DNA of 64,000 bases from DATGPD01 sp041398565 (GTDB lineage Bacteria; Planctomycetota; UBA1135; UBA2386): positions 992,001 through 1,056,000 of the forward strand of contig JAWKUN010000004.1 in the NCBI GenBank assembly GCA_041398565.1, written 5' to 3'. The first letter of the stretch is position 1. The number at the start of each line of letters is the position of its first letter. The notes below the pieces were generated by a model. That model was given only the letters and a program-made list of their open reading frames with translations. It searched no databases and was not told the origin of the DNA. The position numbers and the translations under genes were made by a program. Positions 24,693 through 35,264 of this stretch are shown piece after piece.

Positions 24693-26399
24693 GTGACCGA
24701 CCTTCATGCCGCGCTGCGCCGCCACTTCGGGTTCGCCGCCTTCCGCGGCCCGCAGGCGGACATCGTGCGCGTCCTGCTCGAGGGCCGGAGTGCTTTGGTC
24801 ATCATGGCCACCGGCGACGGCAAGTCGCTCTGCTACCAGCTGCCGGCCCTGCTGCTCGATGGCCTCACCCTGGTCGTGAGCCCGCTCATCGCATTGATGG
24901 ACGACCAGGTGGCAGCCCTGCGCCAGCGCGGCCTGCCGGCGACCTGCGTGCACTCCATGCTCGAGAGGCGCGAGCGCCAGGAGCGGCTGCGGGCGGCGTC
25001 GCAAGGTGAAGTGAAGCTCCTCTACGTCACGCCCGAGCGCTTCCGCACCCCCGGCTTCCTCGACACGGTGCGCGCCTGCGGGGTGAGCCTGTTCGCGGTC
25101 GACGAGGCGCATTGCGTCAGCCAGTGGGGCCACGACTTCCGGCCCGACTACCGCAACCTGGGCGACATCAGGGCCGCGCTCGGCGACCCACCGTGCATCG
25201 CCCTCACCGCCACCGCGACGCCGCGCGTCCAGACCGACATCCGCGCCGCCCTGCGCCTGGGCGACGCGCCGCTCTACCACACGGGCATCGAGCGCAAGAA
25301 CCTCTTCCTCGGCGTGCAGCAAGTCGACGACGAAGAGGACAAGCTGCGCCGCCTGCGGGCGCGGCTGGACGAGGTCGGCGGGCCGGCCATCGTGTACTTC
25401 GCTCTCATCAAGGACCTCGAGCGGGTCGAGACCGACCTGCGGCGGGGCGGATTCGCGCCGCTGGTGTACCACGGCCGCCTGAGCGCCAGCGAACGCCGCT
25501 CGCTGCAGCAGCGTTTCCTCGACAGCCGCGACGGCCTGATCCTGGCCACCAACGCCTTCGGCATGGGGGTCGACAAGCCGGACATCCGCTGCATCGTCCA
25601 CTGGCAGATCCCGCGGACGCTCGAAGCCTACTACCAGGAGATCGGGCGCGCCGGCCGCGACGGCCGCGGCAGCGTCTGCGAACTCCTGTACTGGTCGCAG
25701 GACATCCAGATCCAGCGCGAGTTCACCGAGTGGGTCAACCCCGACCGCACCTTCGTCCACCAGGTCGTCCGGCACCTGCAGGCCATGGGCGACCGAGTCA
25801 ACAGCATCGATGCCGACGACCTGCGTCAGGAGTTCCTGATCAAGAACAAGCGCGACGGCCGCGTCGAGACCGTGCTGCGCCTCCTGCGCGCCGCCGGCTG
25901 CAGCGAGGGTGACCTGGGCGTCGACTTTCGCTGGCTGCGGCCGCCCGACGACGACGAACTCGACGCCTTCGTCCCCGAGGGCAAGCGACAACGCGATCTC
26001 GAGGGCCTGCTGTCGATGGTGCGCTACGCCACCGAGCCACACTGCCGCAAGGGTGCCGTGCACGCCTACTTCGGTTTCGACTACGACGAGGATGCGTGCA
26101 CGTCGTGCGACGTGCACGCTCGCGTCGAGGACTTCGTCGCTCGCCACCTGCCGGCCAGCGAGCGCCGCCCGGTGCCGCACGGACCCGCGGCAGGTGCGGC
26201 CACGCTGACGGCGACCCCGGCCGGCGGCGCACCGCTGCAGCGCGGGGACTGGATCGAAGTGAAGGGGCACGGGCTGTGTGCGGTTCGGCGCGTGCACGTC
26301 ACCCAGACGGGCGTGCGCATCGACGTGGAGCGCGCCGGCGACCTCGCCGAGCGCAGCTTCGACCTGCGGCGCATCCGCTGGCGGCGGATCGAGTCGTAG
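24693..26399 (+). CDS. recQ: ATP-dependent DNA helicase, RecQ family
   Basis: The product has 568 residues from a GTG start. It unwinds DNA 3' to 5' in recombination and replication-fork repair. Motifs: motif 0 HFGFAAFRGPQ, Walker A ATGDGKSLCYQLP near 38-50, DEAH box VDEAHCVSQWGHDFRPDY near 135, AFGMGVDKPDIR near 288, and the arginine-finger motif YQEIGRAGRDGRGS near 313. The zinc site HCRKGAVHAYFGF...CTSCDVH is present with its last Cys replaced by His. The usual HRDC domain is absent. Instead the C-terminal 70 residues (GDWIEVKGHGLCAVRRVH onward) form a small beta-rich domain I do not recognise. Confidence 0.93.
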   Translation: MTDLHAALRRHFGFAAFRGPQADIVRVLLEGRSALVIMATGDGKSLCYQLPALLLDGLTLVVSPLIALMDDQVAALRQRGLPATCVHSMLERRERQERLRAASQGEVKLLYVTPERFRTPGFLDTVRACGVSLFAVDEAHCVSQWGHDFRPDYRNLGDIRAALGDPPCIALTATATPRVQTDIRAALRLGDAPLYHTGIERKNLFLGVQQVDDEEDKLRRLRARLDEVGGPAIVYFALIKDLERVETDLRRGGFAPLVYHGRLSASERRSLQQRFLDSRDGLILATNAFGMGVDKPDIRCIVHWQIPRTLEAYYQEIGRAGRDGRGSVCELLYWSQDIQIQREFTEWVNPDRTFVHQVVRHLQAMGDRVNSIDADDLRQEFLIKNKRDGRVETVLRLLRAAGCSEGDLGVDFRWLRPPDDDELDAFVPEGKRQRDLEGLLSMVRYATEPHCRKGAVHAYFGFDYDEDACTSCDVHARVEDFVARHLPASERRPVPHGPAAGAATLTATPAGGAPLQRGDWIEVKGHGLCAVRRVHVTQTGVRIDVERAGDLAERSFDLRRIRWRRIES

Positions 26400-26507
26400 C
26401 GGCGCGCGCGCAGCGGTGGCCGGCGGGGTCGTCGCGCGTTCCTCGATTGCCCGCGCTGGCCGGCGCCGTAGTGTTTCCGCCTTCGCGCTCCGGCCGAGGT
26501 CGTCCGC

Positions 26508-28265
26508 ATGGTCTACCGTCCCGCTCTGTGGGTTGCGCTCCGCGCCGGCTACGGCAGCCGCAGGTTCGTCGCCGACGTGTTCGCCGGCTTGACGGTGGCG
26601 CTCGTCGCGCTGCCGTTGGCGATGGCCTTCGGCATCGCTTCGATCCCGTCCGACGTCGCCGCGGACCTGATCGCGCGCGGCAGCCATCTGACACCGCCAG
26701 CGATCGGCCTCTACACCGCCATCGTCGCCGGCCTGTGCGTGTCCGCCTTCGGTGGCAGCCGCTTCCAGATCGGCGGCCCGACCGGCGCCTTCATCGTGAT
26801 CGTGTACGGCGTGGCGGCGCGACACGGCTACGACGGCCTGGCGGTGGCGAGCCTGCTGGCCGGCGCCATGCTGCTCCTGATGGGGCTCTGCCGTTTCGGA
26901 GCCATCATCAAGTTCATCCCCTACCCGGTGACCACCGGCTTCACCGCCGGTATCGCCGTCATCATCGCCGCCTCGCAGTGCGCCGACCTCCTCGGCCTCA
27001 CCCTGCGCGATGCGTCTGGCGCAGTCATCAGCCAGCCGCCGGCGTTCGCAGCCAAACTGGTGGTGCTGGCGCACAACCTCGGCAGCACCAACCCCTACGC
27101 CCTGGTGCTCGGAACGTGCACCGCGGTGACGGTCTTCGTGCTGCGTCCGTACGGGCCGCGCATCCCGGGCCCCATCCTCGCCATCGCCGCCGCCAGTGCC
27201 GCGGCGGCGGCCTTCGATCTGCCGGTCGACACCATCGGCTCGCGCTTCGGAGCGCTGCCGCGCACGCTGCCTCTACCGCACCTGCCCAGTGTCGACCTGT
27301 CGCTCCTGCGCGATCTCCTGCCGGAAGCCGGCACGATCGCCCTGCTGTGCGCCATCGAATCGCTCCTGTCGGCGGTGGTCGCCGACGGCATGACCGGTCA
27401 GCGTCACCACAGCGACTCGGAGCTCGTCGGGCAGGGAATCGCCAACGTCGGCGCCGCCGTGTGGTGGGGCATTCCGGCGACCGGCGCCATCGCCCGCACG
27501 GTGACCAACATCAAGAGCGGCGCGACGTCGCCGGTGGCCGGGATCGCCCACGCGCTCGGGTTGGTGGTGTTCATGCTGGTGGCGGCTCCCTTGGCGCAGG
27601 CCGTGCCGCTGTCCGCCCTCGCCGGTCTGCTCCTGGTGGTGGCGTGGAACATGAGCGAAGCGCGCCACTTCAAGAGCCTGCTGCGCGCGCCGCGCAGCGA
27701 CGTCGCGGTCCTCCTCGCCACTTTCGGTCTGACTGTCTTCGTCGATCTGACCGTGGCGGTCGGCTTCGGCGTGGTCGCGGCCGCCCTTCTGTTCATGAAG
27801 CGCATGGCCGACGTGGGCAGTGTGGAGAGCGGACTCGACGCGACCGCGGCGAGCGGCGCCACGCCGGACCCCGACGCCCCGCCACCGCTCCTCGCCGACG
27901 AGATCCCGGCGGGCGTCCAAGTCTTCGAACTGCGCGGCCCGTTCTTCTTCGGGGTCGCCGACCGCCTCCTGGACGTGCTGCAGCGTGTCGAACGGGCGCC
28001 GCACTTCTTCCTGCTGCGCATGCGCCAGGTTCCGGCCATCGATGCCACCGGCATGCACGCTCTGCAACGCTTCTTCGAGACCTGCCACCAACGCGGCACG
28101 GTCTTGCTCGTCTCGGGGGTGCAACCGCGGGTGCGCGACGTGCTGGTACGGTCGGGATTGCTCGACCGCATCGGCGCCAGCAACTTCCACCCTCACTCGC
28201 GCGCGGCCTTGGCCGCGGCACGTTCCTGCCTCGCCGCGGCGCACGCCGGCCCGCCGCCCGCTTGA
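26508..28265 (+). CDS. SulP-family anion transporter with STAS domain
   Basis: The product has 585 residues. The transporter core (about residues 15-420) carries the SulP signatures DVFAGLTVALVALPLAMAFG, GSRFQIGGPTGAFIVIV and IPYPVTTGFTAGIAVII, and ends with repeated helices. A cytoplasmic STAS domain follows (about 460-570; IPAGVQVFELRGPFFFG, MRQVPAIDATGMHALQRFFE). SulP proteins import sulfate, bicarbonate or dicarboxylates in exchange or with Na or H; the substrate cannot be told. The Thr in AIDATGMHAL is where STAS proteins carry their phosphorylatable residue. No sulfate-assimilation genes lie nearby. It is a single-gene unit between recQ and the CheY-like gene. Confidence 0.92.
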   Translation: MVYRPALWVALRAGYGSRRFVADVFAGLTVALVALPLAMAFGIASIPSDVAADLIARGSHLTPPAIGLYTAIVAGLCVSAFGGSRFQIGGPTGAFIVIVYGVAARHGYDGLAVASLLAGAMLLLMGLCRFGAIIKFIPYPVTTGFTAGIAVIIAASQCADLLGLTLRDASGAVISQPPAFAAKLVVLAHNLGSTNPYALVLGTCTAVTVFVLRPYGPRIPGPILAIAAASAAAAAFDLPVDTIGSRFGALPRTLPLPHLPSVDLSLLRDLLPEAGTIALLCAIESLLSAVVADGMTGQRHHSDSELVGQGIANVGAAVWWGIPATGAIARTVTNIKSGATSPVAGIAHALGLVVFMLVAAPLAQAVPLSALAGLLLVVAWNMSEARHFKSLLRAPRSDVAVLLATFGLTVFVDLTVAVGFGVVAAALLFMKRMADVGSVESGLDATAASGATPDPDAPPPLLADEIPAGVQVFELRGPFFFGVADRLLDVLQRVERAPHFFLLRMRQVPAIDATGMHALQRFFETCHQRGTVLLVSGVQPRVRDVLVRSGLLDRIGASNFHPHSRAALAAARSCLAAAHAGPPPA

Positions 28266-28440
28266 TCTACGCCTGCACGGCCGACAATCGCTTCGCCGGG
28301 AAGTCCTGATGCCGCCGCTCGGACCGCGCCAGCCGGTCCGCGCCTCGAATCGAGAGCGAAGTCGCAGGCGCTCGGCAGCCGACACAACGCGAGCGCGGTG
28401 CGATCATCGCGCATTCCACGCAACGGGGGAGCGCAGCCAA

Positions 28441-28815
28441 ATGTCGTACAAGGTTCTGATCGTCGACGATTCGGCGACCATGCGGAAGATCATCATGCGG
28501 AGCCTGCGCCAGGCCGGCATCGATGTGGGGACGACGGTGGAGGCCGGCGACGGCGCCGAGGGCCTCGCCGCGCTCAAGGGCGGCGGCTTCGACCTGGTCC
28601 TGTCCGACGTCAACATGCCGAACATGAACGGTCTCGACTTCTGCAAGGCCGCCAAGGCCGAGGTGAAGCCACTGCCACCGATCGTGATGATCACGACCGA
28701 GGGCAGCGAGGACATCATCGCCCAGGCGATGAACGAGGGTGCCCAGGGCTACGTCAAGAAGCCGTTCACGCCGGAAAAGCTCGGCGAGTCACTGAACGCC
28801 GTGTTGAAGAAGTGA
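28441..28815 (+). CDS. CheY-like single-domain response regulator
   Basis: The product has 124 residues, a bare receiver domain. Acidic pocket VDDSATMRKI, phospho-acceptor Asp in LVLSDVNMPNMNGL (about residue 57), Thr in MITTEGSED and Lys in YVKKPF are all present. Such proteins relay phosphate to a motor or another protein. The start follows a GGGGGA ribosome-binding-like stretch at 28425-28430. A CheX-type gene begins seven bases after its stop, a pairing that suggests the neighbour dephosphorylates this regulator. No flagellar or Che receptor genes lie in the window, so the output is unknown. Confidence 0.94.
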   Translation: MSYKVLIVDDSATMRKIIMRSLRQAGIDVGTTVEAGDGAEGLAALKGGGFDLVLSDVNMPNMNGLDFCKAAKAEVKPLPPIVMITTEGSEDIIAQAMNEGAQGYVKKPFTPEKLGESLNAVLKK

Positions 28816-28822
28816 GGCGATC

Positions 28823-29311
28823 ATGACCGACTCCGGGTGTGCAGCCGAGATCCACAGCGTTGCCAAGCTGGCGTCGATCGGCGCCGACGTGTTGACCCAG
28901 GCCATCGCGATGACGCCCTCGGCTCACGCCGAGTGCAGCGAGCGGCTGCGGGGTCTGGTGCGCGAAGTGGTCAGCACGCTGGCCTTCGCCGGCTCCTGCC
29001 AGGGCCAGTTCGTCCTCGCCACCAGCACCGATGTCGCCAAGCACATGTGCGCCACCATGCTGATGCTCGGCGAAGACGAGATGTCGAACGACGAGATCGC
29101 CGACGGCTTCGGCGAGATCCTGAACATGATGGGCGGCAACTACAAGAACGACTGGATCGCCACCGACGGGCGCAGGATGGACCTCACGGTGCCGTCCACG
29201 GTCTTCGGGCACGTCGCGCTCACGTCGATGCGCAATGCCACGGAGCTGCGTGCAGTCGAGTTCGAGCTCGACGTCGGCAAGATGATGTTCGGCATCGTCA
29301 CCTACGGGTAG
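28823..29311 (+). CDS. CheX-like CheY-phosphatase domain protein
   Basis: The product has 162 residues. The CheX/CheC-type core is seen at about 40-155, including the phosphatase helix DGFGEILNMMGGNYKN with the conserved Glu and Asn that attack phospho-CheY. The N-terminal 30 residues (IGADVLTQAIAMTPSA) are less conserved. CheX dephosphorylates CheY in bacteria lacking CheZ. Its position directly after a CheY-like gene supports a two-gene regulator/phosphatase unit. It is cytoplasmic. Confidence 0.85.
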   Translation: MTDSGCAAEIHSVAKLASIGADVLTQAIAMTPSAHAECSERLRGLVREVVSTLAFAGSCQGQFVLATSTDVAKHMCATMLMLGEDEMSNDEIADGFGEILNMMGGNYKNDWIATDGRRMDLTVPSTVFGHVALTSMRNATELRAVEFELDVGKMMFGIVTYG

Positions 29312-29322
29312 CGCGGGCGTCG

Positions 29323-29346
29323 CGGCGCCACGGCGCCACGGCGCCG
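29323..29346. repeat. Tandem 8-bp repeat, three units
   Basis: CGGCGCCA is repeated twice exactly and once as CGGCGCCG, just after the cheX-like stop codon. Each unit contains the palindrome GGCGCC, so the array can fold on itself. It could act in transcript ending between convergent genes. Confidence 0.5.
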
Positions 29347-29380
29347 TCCACCGCGTGGCAGACGCGCGCCCCGTGGCGCG

Positions 29381-29785
29381 TCAGCGGTCCGGGAGCTGCC
29401 GCGGACGCATGGACGCGTCGAGGAGCGTGATGCCGGGACACGTGCGCAGGGCGGCCTGCAAGCGCTCGGGTGAGCGCAGCAGTTCGGGCCAGTAGGGCCA
29501 AGTGCGGCATTGCGTCGGCCGCGCGGGATACACTTCGCATGCGGCACCGGCTCGACCCTCGCGCAAGAAGACGCAGCGACCGCCGAGACCGTCCTTCAGG
29601 CGATCCGTGCCACGCTGGACGTAGCGGCTGCGGAAGGCGGGTGCCGTCAGACCCAAGTGTTCGGCCATGGCCGCTTCGTCGCGGGCAGTGATGCGCACGA
29701 CCCCGTCCGGAATCGCGCAACAGTTGCCCGAGCGCAGGCAGGCGAACACGAAGGGGTAGGCCGATGGGTCAGACGCGTGCTCCAC
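29381..29785 (-). CDS. YkgJ-family cysteine-cluster protein
   Basis: The product has 134 residues from GTG 29785 (an ATG at 29902 would add 39 residues that look non-coding). Cysteines are arranged FACLRSGNCC, GRCVFL, ACEVYPARPTQCRTWPYW, the pattern of the YkgJ/UPF0153 family, proposed to bind zinc or an Fe-S cluster. The biochemical role is unknown. The PTQCRTWPYWPE motif is complete. The start is uncertain because no well-spaced ribosome-binding site is visible. It is convergent with the cheX-like gene. Confidence 0.8.
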   Translation of the reverse strand: MEHASDPSAYPFVFACLRSGNCCAIPDGVVRITARDEAAMAEHLGLTAPAFRSRYVQRGTDRLKDGLGGRCVFLREGRAGAACEVYPARPTQCRTWPYWPELLRSPERLQAALRTCPGITLLDASMRPRQLPDR

Positions 29786-30072
29786 TCCCCCAGCGTAGCC
29801 CGCGCGGGTCGTCTGCCGAAGCCAGGAGCTAGAGTCGAGCGCGCAGCGCGCGGCGTCTTGCGACGAGTCCCAGCCGTCGGCCGGTTGTTCGCCGGCGGAC
29901 ACGGGCCAGGGTCAGCAGTGCATTCAGGCGACAGGCAACGCGCGACAGGAGGACGAAGGGCATCGGTGCGACGGGTCGACGGACACCGGGGGTACGGTGT
30001 CTAGCTCCGCCGCACCGCCAGGTAACCGGGTCGGTGCTCGACGACGGGGCGCCGACAAGCCACGGACTCGCG

Positions 30073-31137
30073 TCAGAACAGCGGACGACGCCGGCGGCGG
30101 CGCCCCTTGGGCTCGCGCTCCGGCTCCCGGTGCTCGAGCGACTGCAGGTAGGCCGACACCTCCTGCGCCAGGTCCTGCGGCGTCTGGAAACGGATCTCCT
30201 TCTCCTTCGCCATCATCTTCTCGATGAAGTAGTGGATCTGCGGCGACAGGTGCAGGGCGCGGAACTTGTCGCTCGACAGGTCCTGCAGCACCTGCTTGGC
30301 CACCACTTCCTCGCCCGAGGCACCCTCGAACGGCAGCGAGCCGGTCACCAGATGGTAGAGCGTCGCGCCGAGCGAGTAGATGTCGGCCCGGACGTCCAAC
30401 TCCGCGGCACCGCGCGCCTGCTCCGGCGAGATGTAGTGCACCGTGCCGACCGTGGTCTCGTCCGGAGACCCGGCGCCGTGCGACTGTCCTTCGGCGCGAC
30501 GCGCGGCGAAGCCGAGGTCGATCAGCACCGCGCGTCCGGCCTCGGCGTCCCACATGACGTTCCCCGGCTTGACGTCTCGATGCACCAGGCCCCGCCCGTG
30601 CAGGTAGGCCAACGCGCCTGCCACCTGCACCACGATACGCAGGGCCTCGTCCTCGCCCAGGACCTCGCCGCGCGCCAGCCGATCCTGCAGGCACTCCCCG
30701 GGCACGAGCTGCATGGCGCAGAACACCGTCTCGCCCTCACGGGCGACGCGCAGTCCGCGCACGATGGCGTCGTGCTGCAGCTCGATCAGGAGTTTCGACT
30801 CGGTGACGAAACGCTGAACGGCGGCGCGGTTCGTTGTGAGACTCGGCAACAGCACCTTGAGTGCGACCACCTCGTTCGACTTGCGGTCGAGCGCGCGGAA
30901 CACGCGTGCCGTCCCACCTTGACCCAGGACGTCGCGCACCTCGTAGCGGGTCAGCTCCGGCCGCGTGCCCGCCTCGGTCCGCCGCCACCGTTCCCACTCC
31001 TCGCGAGAGCACACCCCCGCCGACACCAAGTGGGTCACGGGGTCGCCCGAACGCAGTGCGTCTTCGGCTTGCTGCCTGGTCAAGAACCCGTGATGAACCA
31101 GCAGCGCCAGCAAGCGCGTCTCGCCAGGACCTGTCAT
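30073..31137 (-). CDS. Hanks-type serine/threonine protein kinase
   Basis: The product has 354 residues. A 62-residue N-terminal helical domain (LLALLVHHGFLTRQQAEDAL, LVSAGVCSREEWERW) precedes the kinase domain at 65-335. Gly loop LGQGGTARVF (71-80), catalytic Lys94 in VVALKVLLP, Glu113, and HRDVKPGN (187-194) are present. The magnesium motif is DLG (207-209) instead of DFG, seen in many active bacterial kinases. The activation region holds YISPEQARG and the APE-equivalent. No membrane helix is visible; the tail is strongly basic (GRRRRRRPLF). It is cytoplasmic and divergent from the AAA+ gene, with a 222-base gap. Confidence 0.92.
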   Translation of the reverse strand: MTGPGETRLLALLVHHGFLTRQQAEDALRSGDPVTHLVSAGVCSREEWERWRRTEAGTRPELTRYEVRDVLGQGGTARVFRALDRKSNEVVALKVLLPSLTTNRAAVQRFVTESKLLIELQHDAIVRGLRVAREGETVFCAMQLVPGECLQDRLARGEVLGEDEALRIVVQVAGALAYLHGRGLVHRDVKPGNVMWDAEAGRAVLIDLGFAARRAEGQSHGAGSPDETTVGTVHYISPEQARGAAELDVRADIYSLGATLYHLVTGSLPFEGASGEEVVAKQVLQDLSSDKFRALHLSPQIHYFIEKMMAKEKEIRFQTPQDLAQEVSAYLQSLEHREPEREPKGRRRRRRPLF

Positions 31138-31359
31138 GAAGTGCTGATGCTATGCGGGAAACACGAATGACGGAACGGGTGGTCAAGTCGAGACCGCACG
31201 CCGCCGAAAAGCGGGATGGCTGGACGACAGAAGTCGGCGGCCATCGCACCGGCCTTGCAGCGGATGAAGCCAGGCTCCACCGCTGAACGCTGGTGTGGCG
31301 CGGTGCTCGCGGCGAGGGACCGAGGGCACGGACGACAAAGGAAGGGAAGGCGGACGGAC

Positions 31360-32715
31360 GTGAAGGCTGAGACCAGCACCGTCATCAAGTACTTCGATTT
31401 GATCGACGAGTTCATCAAGATCCGCAGCGCCAACGAGGAGATCCTGCACGATCTCCAGGCGAACCCTCCGGCGAACAAGGCGGCCTACCGCCGCCGCATC
31501 GTCGAGGTGTGTGTGCCGGACTTCGACAGTTCGGTGGCGCGCTCGGTGGCGCAGCTCGACGAAGAGTACGACCCGGAGATCGTCGAGGAGCTGCTCTACC
31601 AGATCTGCATCGACGTCAACCCGTCGCTCGAGATCCATCAGGTGTCGTTGCCCGACCGCCGGCCGGGCGAACCGGCGTGCGAAGAGCGAGGCCTCATCCC
31701 GCGCGCGGTACCGGCGCAGCGCACCGAGATGTTCCGCAAGGTACTCGGTCTCGAGCGCGCCCTGCTCACCCAGGTCATCGGGCAGGACGAGGCCGTGGGC
31801 CGTCTCGTACAGGCGGTGAAGAAGGCCGCGGTGGGACTCAAGCGCCCGAACGCGCCCATCGGCACCTTCCTGCTGGTCGGTCGAACCGGCACCGGCAAGA
31901 CCGAGCTGGCCAAGGCGCTGGCACGCACGCTGTTCGACGACCACACGGCGCTGGTGCGCGTCGATTGCTCGGAGTACGCGCTGCCGCACGAGTACGCCAA
32001 GCTGATCGGCTCGCCGCCGGGCTACATCGGCCACAACGAAGGCGGCTACCTGACCGAGACGGTCAAGAAGAAGAAGAACTGCGTCGTCCTCTTCGACGAG
32101 ATCGAGAAGGCGCACCACAAGGTGCACAACCTGCTACTGCAGGTGCTCGACGAGGGCATCCTCACCGACAGCAAGGGACAGGTCGTCGACTTCACCCAGT
32201 GCCTGGTGATCCTCACCAGCAATCTCGGCATCGAACGCATCGACGCGATCCGCTCGCGGATGGGTTTCGACAAGGCGCACCACAAGAGCCTCGACGAGAT
32301 CGACCACAAGAGCGTGACGATCGAGGCGATGAAGGATCAGTTCCGACCGGAGTTCGTCAACCGCATCGACGAAGTCGTGGTGTTCAATCCTCTCGACCTC
32401 AAAGTGTGCGGTCGCATCGCCCACCGCATGCTCAAGGAGATCTCCGAGCTGCTCGGCAAGAGCGGTCTCGGCGTCACCTTCTCCCCGGGGGTCAAGACGG
32501 CGCTGGCCAAGGAGGGTTTCAGCGAGGAATTCGGCGCGCGCGAGCTGCGCCGACTCATCAAGCGCCGCATCGAGGATCCTCTCACCGAGATGATCCTCGA
32601 GCACGACCTCGGCACCGGCGACCACATCGACGTCAAGGTCAAGAGTGGGCGCCCGTGTCTGCTGCTGCGCACCGAGCAACCCGCCTCGGCACAGATGCAG
32701 CTGCAGCGCGGCTGA
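31360..32715 (+). CDS. ClpB-D2-like AAA+ ATPase with a novel N-terminal domain
   Basis: The product has 451 residues. GTG 31360 was chosen because GGAAGGGAAGG (31340-31350) precedes it; in-frame starts upstream give low-complexity sequence. Residues 1-125 are an acidic helical domain I do not recognise. The AAA+ module (126-451) matches the second domain of Clp/Hsp100 proteins: Walker A GRTGTGKT (174-181), pore loop GSPPGYIGHNEGGYLTE, Walker B CVVLFDEIEKAH (241-252), sensor-1 ILTSNLG, arginine finger region FRPEFVNRIDEVVVF and a D2-small domain ending FGARELRRLIKRRIEDPL. A single-ring unfoldase or regulator is likely. Its partner protease or client is unknown. Confidence 0.88.
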   Translation: MKAETSTVIKYFDLIDEFIKIRSANEEILHDLQANPPANKAAYRRRIVEVCVPDFDSSVARSVAQLDEEYDPEIVEELLYQICIDVNPSLEIHQVSLPDRRPGEPACEERGLIPRAVPAQRTEMFRKVLGLERALLTQVIGQDEAVGRLVQAVKKAAVGLKRPNAPIGTFLLVGRTGTGKTELAKALARTLFDDHTALVRVDCSEYALPHEYAKLIGSPPGYIGHNEGGYLTETVKKKKNCVVLFDEIEKAHHKVHNLLLQVLDEGILTDSKGQVVDFTQCLVILTSNLGIERIDAIRSRMGFDKAHHKSLDEIDHKSVTIEAMKDQFRPEFVNRIDEVVVFNPLDLKVCGRIAHRMLKEISELLGKSGLGVTFSPGVKTALAKEGFSEEFGARELRRLIKRRIEDPLTEMILEHDLGTGDHIDVKVKSGRPCLLLRTEQPASAQMQLQRG

Positions 32716-32745
32716 GCCCGGACACGCGCTCGGCCAACCGGCTCA

Positions 32746-35103
<2,358 letters not shown>

Positions 35104-35133
35104 GAGCTGGTCCGATTATGGGCCGCGACTCCG

Positions 35134-35167
35134 CGCGCCACGCGCGATTTCGACGATGTCGTGCCGC
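35134..35167 (+). repeat. Short copy of the inner edge of the 15.5 kb repeat
   Basis: This 34-base stretch matches the reverse complement of 15515-15548 with three mismatches. The shared core runs from CGCGCCACGCGCGA through CGATGTCGT to CCGC. It lies in the gap between maeB and the PpiC-type gene (35104-35264). Confidence 0.6.
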
Positions 35168-35250
35168 GGGAAACATGCACGACGTCGACCTCGGCACGAC
35201 GGAGCGGCGGAGATGCTGCCGACCGACGGTGCGGCGCCGCGCCGCCCGGC

Positions 35251-35256
35251 TATAAG
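35251..35256 (+). promoter_or_regulatory. Candidate -10 box close to a GTG start
   Basis: TATAAG is an AT-rich hexamer in a very GC-rich gap, nine bases before the GTG at 35265. If used, transcription would start within a few bases of the start codon, implying a nearly leaderless mRNA. No convincing -35 box is seen. Confidence 0.3.
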
Positions 35257-35264
35257 TTCACGGC

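Noticed and set aside
31216..31359. An N-terminal extension of the AAA+ protein from ATG 31216.
   Set aside because: The encoded 48 residues are low complexity, and a strong ribosome-binding site precedes the GTG at 31360.
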